Assembly (NCBI GenBank): GCA_016744875.1
Contig: JADGDL010000007.1
Coordinates: forward strand, 4,737 to 68,736
Length of the DNA stretch: 64,000 bases
From: Sulfurovum sp.
GTDB lineage: Bacteria > Campylobacterota > Campylobacteria > Campylobacterales > Sulfurovaceae
Direction: 5' to 3'
Part shown: positions 59,596 to 64,000 of the stretch, in pieces
Layout of the letters: each line of letters opens with the position of its first letter
Position numbering within the stretch: the first letter of the stretch is position 1
Made by a program: the position numbers and the translations under genes
The notes under the pieces: model-generated
What the model was told of the DNA's origin: nothing
Databases searched by the model: none
The model's input: only the letters and a program-made list of their open reading frames with translations

Positions 59596-60474
59596 TCTAA
59601 AAAAGGTACTTCCGCTTCCTGAAAAGAACCAGCCATCGCTATCTACATCCTTTAGTTTCGGATATGCGATGAGCGAAGCAGCATAGAGGTCATTAAGTAT
59701 AACAGGATCTACTATCTTCTCTAAAATTGTTTTAGAATCAAGTTTATCCCAACTCAGGAATGAAGATAAAGTTATATCCGCCAGTAAATGTTTTTTAAAT
59801 GTTTTGTACACTAGGGCAGTATCACATCCAATGTTTGGTGTGAAGAGCTCTAGTGGAAGTGCTTCTTCTTCAAAAGGTTCTACGATCTCACCAAATCCGG
59901 AGACATTTGCCGAGGGATAATTATAGATGAAAAAAGGAAGATCTGCCCCTATGGTGCTTCCTAATTTAGCTAACTCATCTGTGCCAATGATAAGGTTACA
60001 TACTTCTTTAACAAGACGCATAAAGGCAGCTGCATCAGAACTCCCACCCCCTAAGCCTGCCTGTGAAGGGATACGTTTTGTCACTACAACCTTATGCCTG
60101 TAAAAGAAGTCTAAGATATCCAGGTCACCTGTATAGTCATTGAGTGCTTTGTAGGCTTTGTAGATAGTGTTTGATTCCAAAGGTACATCATCACAACCTT
60201 CAATGGTAAACGTCTCACAATCACAAGGCACAAACGCTATAGTATCATACAGGTCTTTCACACGAACAAACCGTGAGAATAGGGTATGGTAACCATTCTC
60301 ATGTCCTGTAATTTTTAAAAATATATTGACCTTTGCATATGCTTTGATACTGTACCCAGAATCACTTTTTTCTATATCTGCTCTTCCTCTATTCGTACTA
60401 TTGGACTTACTGTCATTTTTAAGATCATCAATATCCCAGTATCCACCTTCATCTCCACCTTCAAACCCGCCCAT
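59587..60474 (-). CDS. ispE: 4-diphosphocytidyl-2-C-methyl-D-erythritol kinase with N-terminal extension
   Basis: The 295-residue GHMP kinase has IKAYAKVNIFLKITG, the ATP loop SQAGLGGGSSDAAAFM, IGADLPFFIYN and GSGSTFF, as in IspE of the MEP isoprenoid pathway. The first about 42 residues (MGGFEGGDEGGYWDIDDLKND...) are an extra Gly/Asp-rich segment ahead of the normal start. An AGAAGG ribosome site seven bases before this ATG supports it as real, and no other start codon is seen nearer. It is followed on the same strand by no gene; its end overlaps the kinase gene by nine bases. Confidence 0.9.
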   Translation of the reverse strand: MGGFEGGDEGGYWDIDDLKNDSKSNSTNRGRADIEKSDSGYSIKAYAKVNIFLKITGHENGYHTLFSRFVRVKDLYDTIAFVPCDCETFTIEGCDDVPLESNTIYKAYKALNDYTGDLDILDFFYRHKVVVTKRIPSQAGLGGGSSDAAAFMRLVKEVCNLIIGTDELAKLGSTIGADLPFFIYNYPSANVSGFGEIVEPFEEEALPLELFTPNIGCDTALVYKTFKKHLLADITLSSFLSWDKLDSKTILEKIVDPVILNDLYAASLIAYPKLKDVDSDGWFFSGSGSTFFRLN

Positions 60475-60494
60475 CGCAAAACCTTCTCATCAAA

Positions 60495-61325
60495 TTAATT
60501 TTCCTCAAATTTAGGTATCCTATTGAACCTATATTTCACTTCTTCCCCAACTATTTCAATGATTGAAAAAAACTGACTTGTCTCAACAAGATACACGCCT
60601 TCATCTTTTTTCTCAAAATACTCAAGTCCGATCTTTTTCCCTAGTTCCATAAATGTATCATCTCCAGTATAGGTATTGGAGGGTAAGGCTAAATATAGAA
60701 AGGGATTTAATGCTTTTTCATTCTCATAATAGAACTTTCCTTCATGTATACGGTGTAAACTCGAGAGTGTACCCTCAACACCTAATTTATCTGCGATCAG
60801 TGCGCCAAGTGAACGGATATAGGTTCCTTCACTTACTTTTGCCTCAAAGTGCACAAAAGGATGGCTATAGTTGATAAGTTTGATGTCATAAATGGTTGAG
60901 GTAATCGTTTTTAATGCGACTTCTTCTCCTGCGCGTGCAAGTTCATAAGCACGTTTACCATTGATCTTTTTGGCACAAAATTTTGGAGGATAGTAAGTGA
61001 GTTCTCCCTGTAGAGAAGACAAGATATCTTTGATGCGGTTTTCATCAAAGGCTTCGACCTCTTTAATACTGTCTATCTTTTCGATATCCAGACTTGGAGA
61101 GTTCGCTCCTAGCCATAGGGTGGCTTTGTAGGTTTTAGGTGTTTTATCGAGGTATTGGAAGAGTTTGGTATATTGCCCGGTTGCTACGATGAGACAACCT
61201 GTAGCAAAAGGGTCAAGGGTACCCGAGAAACCTACTTTTTTTGTACCATATTTTCTTTTGACATAACCCATATAGCCGTTTGAAGTTCTGAAAATAGGTT
61301 TATTTACGACGAAGAGACGGTTCAA
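60495..61325 (-). CDS. truB: tRNA pseudouridine-55 synthase
   Basis: The 276-residue enzyme has the TruB motif KVGFSGTLDPFATGCL with the catalytic Asp, YKATLWLGANSPSLDIE, YYPPKFCAKKINGKRAYELARAG and EGTYIRSLGALIADKLG. It modifies U55 in all tRNAs. The C-terminal PUA-like domain appears reduced. It lies 22 bases after the helicase gene and 20 before ispE on the same strand, so the three may be one operon. Confidence 0.95.
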   Translation of the reverse strand: MNRLFVVNKPIFRTSNGYMGYVKRKYGTKKVGFSGTLDPFATGCLIVATGQYTKLFQYLDKTPKTYKATLWLGANSPSLDIEKIDSIKEVEAFDENRIKDILSSLQGELTYYPPKFCAKKINGKRAYELARAGEEVALKTITSTIYDIKLINYSHPFVHFEAKVSEGTYIRSLGALIADKLGVEGTLSSLHRIHEGKFYYENEKALNPFLYLALPSNTYTGDDTFMELGKKIGLEYFEKKDEGVYLVETSQFFSIIEIVGEEVKYRFNRIPKFEEN

Positions 61326-61347
61326 TATTCATATCCTGTAGAGTGTA

Positions 61348-63414
61348 TTAAATGGATTGAACGAATGAGCTCAATATTTCTTTTTTATTTCCACCAAAGT
61401 TTATAAGTAATTTATACTCTTTCCCCGACTTGTTGGCTGCCTGCACACGGCCAATACCAAATATCTTATGTTTAACAAGGTCACCTTTTTTAAAGGCTGA
61501 GGCTTTTGTGATCTTGAGACTGGTATCTTGTATGAGTCCTGCTTCACCTAAAAATCGGCTTTTGTCTATCATTTTACGGCGGCCTTTATAGAAACGGCTG
61601 TCTACATAACAAAGTGTCAGGTCAGATTTCGCTCTGGTAATGGCTACATAGCCTAAGCGACGCTCTTCTTCCATATTTGAGCCTTCACCAAGGAGAGGGA
61701 AAAACTCTTCTTCTAATCCTATGACAAAGAGGTGTTCAAATTCCAGACCTTTTGCTGCATGGATACTCATTATGGTGATAGCATCTTCTTCAATTTGGTC
61801 CTGATCACTCTGCAAAGAGATATCATTAAGGAATTCATCAAGTGTAAGGTCAGGGTTCTTGACTACGGCATCTCTAAAGTATCCGTAAAACTCATCGATA
61901 TTCAAAATACGATCATAGCCATCTACCATCCCGACATAATGGTCTTTGAGTTTGATACGTTCTTCAAACAGGGTAATGAAATTTCCAAGCGTTGTACGTA
62001 TCTCTCCTTGTAAAAGTTGAATATCTCCTACCAGGTCAGTCAATGCAGTAGAGACTTTTTTGCTTACAACAGTAGGCATTTCACCTTTTATCGATCGTTC
62101 TATATATCCGTAGATTGAAGTATGTGTATCAAAAGCAGCTTTTTGGAGTTTTTCTATAGAGGCTTTCCCAATACCGCGTTTTGGTTTGTTGATGATACGA
62201 ATAAGTGAAAAATCATCGTGAGGGTTGGAAAGTACCCTAAGGTAAGAGATAATATCTTTGATCTCTGCACGTTCATAAAAACGCATACCACCAATGAGTT
62301 TAAATCCTACACCTTCTTTGGTAAAGCCCTCTTCCAGTGAACGTGAAAGGGCATTGATACGGTAGAGTACAGCGATCTCATCAGGGTCAGCACCTTCATC
62401 CAAAAGTTTATGTATCTCATGTGCAATGGCCTTTGCCTCCATTGTCTCATCAAGAGAATGGAGGAGCTTTACTTCCTGACCTGTGCCTTTATGTGAAGTG
62501 AGGTTTTTCCCTAAGCGTGTTGAATTGTGCTCTATTAGTGTATTGGCTGCTAAAAGTATGGGCTCGGTTGATCGGTAGTTTGTTTCAAGTTTTACCATTT
62601 TACAGACTTCAAAGTTATCTGCAAACTCTAAAATATTACGGATATTTGCACCCCTCCAACCATAGATACTCTGGTCGTCATCTCCTACCACACAGAGGTT
62701 GTTATGCTCTGAAGAGAGTAGTTCGAGGAGTTGGAATTGCAACTCGTTGGTATCTTGATACTCATCTACCATGATATATTTATATCGTTCACTTGTTTCT
62801 TTTCTCAATGCATCATTTTCACTGAGTATTTTATAAGTAAGCATTAACAGATCATCAAAATCCACAAGATTGTTCTCTTCTATATTTGCTTGGTACTTTT
62901 CGTAGATGGAAGCCACTTGTTTATAGTCGAGCAGTTCTGCTTTTTCAATCACTACTTCAGGTGAAAGTATAGAGTTCTTATATTTTGAGATCTCAGAAGC
63001 AATAAAAGAGATATTAAGGTCTATTTTTAATTCTTTTGCAATACTGCGGATAAGACGTTTTTTATCATCACTGTCTATGATAACAAAGGCATTGCTTCTG
63101 CCCAGTTTTTCAATATGAAATTTTAAAAAGAGTAATCCAAACTTATGAAATGTACATAAAAGTGGTGGATAAGAGACTTTTGAGGGCATAAGACCTAGTG
63201 CACGTTCCCGCATTTCTGCTGCAGCTTTGTTTGTAAAAGTAAGTGTAAGTGTGTTCGCCGGATCGATACCTACTACACCAACAAGATAGGCAAGTCTGGT
63301 TGTTAGCGTTTTTGTTTTACCAGAACCTGCTCCCGCAAGAATAAGCATTGCACCATCAATATGTTCAACAGCTTCTTTTTGTGATGGGTTCAATGCATTT
63401 AAAATGGTTTCCAT
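61348..63414 (-). CDS. UvrD/Rep-type DNA helicase
   Basis: The 688-residue superfamily 1A helicase has Q-motif LNPSQKEAVEH, Walker A AGAGSGKTKTL (residues 28-38), TLTFTNKAAAEMRERA, VDEYQDTNELQ, VVGDDDQSIYGWRGA, LETNYRST, MSIHAAKGLEFEHLFVIGLEEEFFP, YVAITRAK and a Lys-rich Tudor-like end (FKKGDLVKHKIFGIGRVQAANKSGKEYKLLINFGGNKK), as in PcrA/UvrD. It unwinds DNA in repair or replication restart. Gene naming (uvrD, pcrA or rep) cannot be decided. Confidence 0.93.
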   Translation of the reverse strand: METILNALNPSQKEAVEHIDGAMLILAGAGSGKTKTLTTRLAYLVGVVGIDPANTLTLTFTNKAAAEMRERALGLMPSKVSYPPLLCTFHKFGLLFLKFHIEKLGRSNAFVIIDSDDKKRLIRSIAKELKIDLNISFIASEISKYKNSILSPEVVIEKAELLDYKQVASIYEKYQANIEENNLVDFDDLLMLTYKILSENDALRKETSERYKYIMVDEYQDTNELQFQLLELLSSEHNNLCVVGDDDQSIYGWRGANIRNILEFADNFEVCKMVKLETNYRSTEPILLAANTLIEHNSTRLGKNLTSHKGTGQEVKLLHSLDETMEAKAIAHEIHKLLDEGADPDEIAVLYRINALSRSLEEGFTKEGVGFKLIGGMRFYERAEIKDIISYLRVLSNPHDDFSLIRIINKPKRGIGKASIEKLQKAAFDTHTSIYGYIERSIKGEMPTVVSKKVSTALTDLVGDIQLLQGEIRTTLGNFITLFEERIKLKDHYVGMVDGYDRILNIDEFYGYFRDAVVKNPDLTLDEFLNDISLQSDQDQIEEDAITIMSIHAAKGLEFEHLFVIGLEEEFFPLLGEGSNMEEERRLGYVAITRAKSDLTLCYVDSRFYKGRRKMIDKSRFLGEAGLIQDTSLKITKASAFKKGDLVKHKIFGIGRVQAANKSGKEYKLLINFGGNKKEILSSFVQSI

Positions 63415-63542
63415 AACGTTATTGCTCTCCTAGTATTGTAATTATTATACCTTTTAATTGTTTAGACAAGGCTATTTGTAAATTTCTAAAAAATAAAATC
63501 ATTTTAATAAGATAAACTTATGAAGGATTAAGTATAATCTGA

Positions 63543-63548
63543 TATAAT
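63543..63548 (+). promoter_or_regulatory. -10 elements upstream of the LysR gene
   Basis: Two TATAAT boxes 10 bases apart (63533-63538 and 63543-63548) precede the LysR gene by about 50 bases; the second is the likelier one. Confidence 0.4.
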
Positions 63549-63598
63549 GACTTTATTAACTTTAATAATAAAGTATATAACTCATACAAGGATATAGA

Positions 63599-64000
63599 AT
63601 GTTAAAAGATTTTGTAAAATTAGAAACATTTTTAACAGTAGCAAGAGAAAGAAGTTTTTCTAAAGCATCAGCAAAGTTGGGGATCTCTCAGCCGGCAGTA
63701 ACACAGCAGATAAAATTCATTGAAAAATATCTTGCATGTAAAGTCATAGAACGTAAAAAGAACGGTATTAAACTAACCAATGAAGGTGAAGAGCTTTATA
63801 AGATAGCAACTAGACTTGAAAAAGAGATCCATTCTTCAGAACAAGATATTTTAAAGATCATTAACAAAGAGATCACCTTTAAATTGGGTGCATCTTATAC
63901 TATTGGTAATTTTATTATCCCTGGGCAATGTCTCAACACGATCAGTGAAGCAATTAACAATGATATTAATCTTGACATTGATGTAAGCGATAAGATCATT
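63599..64000 (+). CDS. LysR-family transcriptional regulator, N-terminal part
   Basis: Only the first 134 residues are inside the window. They contain the LysR winged helix (FLTVARERSFSKASAKLGISQPAVTQQIKFIEKYLACKVIERKKNGIKLTNEG, read here as separate overlapping motifs of the family) followed by the linker helix and the start of the effector domain (FKLGASYTIGNFIIPG). Target genes are unknown; the upstream helicase gene is divergent. The ATG at 63599 is preceded by AAGGATATAG. Confidence 0.92.
   Translation, partial: MLKDFVKLETFLTVARERSFSKASAKLGISQPAVTQQIKFIEKYLACKVIERKKNGIKLTNEGEELYKIATRLEKEIHSSEQDILKIINKEITFKLGASYTIGNFIIPGQCLNTISEAINNDINLDIDVSDKII

Noticed and set aside
1..64000. tRNA, rRNA, tmRNA and insertion sequence genes
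   Set aside because: I saw no convincing tRNA arms, rRNA segments, tmRNA ends or transposase motifs in the gaps; an RNA-model search would be needed to exclude small RNAs.

Overview
The window is about 64 kb of AT-rich, densely packed bacterial chromosome, with many start/stop overlaps and very few gaps. Gene content and order point to Campylobacterota (the former Epsilonproteobacteria), most like a Sulfurovum- or Sulfurimonas-type marine organism; the genus is an inference. The strongest clue is the block peptidase U32 - PurE-like - glyQ - Nif3-like - zinc-ribbon protein - waaA - RluA-type synthase, followed further on by ffh - rpsP - khpA - rimM - trmD - rplS. From memory this matches Campylobacter jejuni Cj0701-Cj0714. 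I found no rRNA, tRNA, CRISPR array or insertion sequence.

Layout. 1-7.4 kb: cell-envelope and metal or redox genes (end of a BamA-like barrel gene, a DUF2092 pair, a TonB-dependent receptor with a membrane polyferredoxin, an outer-membrane protein, a Bcp peroxiredoxin). 7.4-12.5 kb: a four-gene operon encoding a B12-dependent glutamate-mutase-like enzyme (S and E subunits plus a GlmL-type ATPase) and a divergent AMP-forming ligase, transcribed away from an RraA/aldolase-family gene. 12.5-31.7 kb: rpsB-tsf, a LolD-type ATPase, prfB, panC, ftsI, ftsW/rodA, murG, alaS, maf, a bioF-type gene, PBP1A, a DsbA/FrnE-like protein and a cation/proton antiporter. 31.8-34.2 kb: glnA and a PHP phosphatase. 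34.2-49.6 kb: the conserved block above, interrupted by purK-purE and by a three-gene TRAP transporter. 49.8-63.4 kb: two unknown membrane proteins, a HugZ-like protein, smpB, a five-heme cytochrome, a pseudouridine synthase, a VF530-family protein, a Lys-rich DUF2853 protein, a fatty acid desaturase, a two-gene signalling unit with a degenerate hybrid kinase, ispE, truB and a UvrD-type helicase. A LysR regulator runs off the end.

The most notable items are: (i) the compact mutase-reactivase-ligase operon, whose neighbours include no glutamate-fermentation genes and whose mutase and ligase motifs are altered; (ii) a hybrid histidine kinase that has lost its phospho-acceptor histidines and keeps one intact receiver, paired with a membrane protein carrying a related sensor domain; (iii) a PurE paralogue without the usual active-site residues about 2 kb from an intact purK-purE pair; (iv) matching promoter/leader signals upstream of the rpsB and rpsP operons, and a shared intergenic repeat at the ends of the rpsB-tsf and rpsP-rplS operons; and (v) domain additions to ribosomal protein S2 and to a DUF2853 protein.
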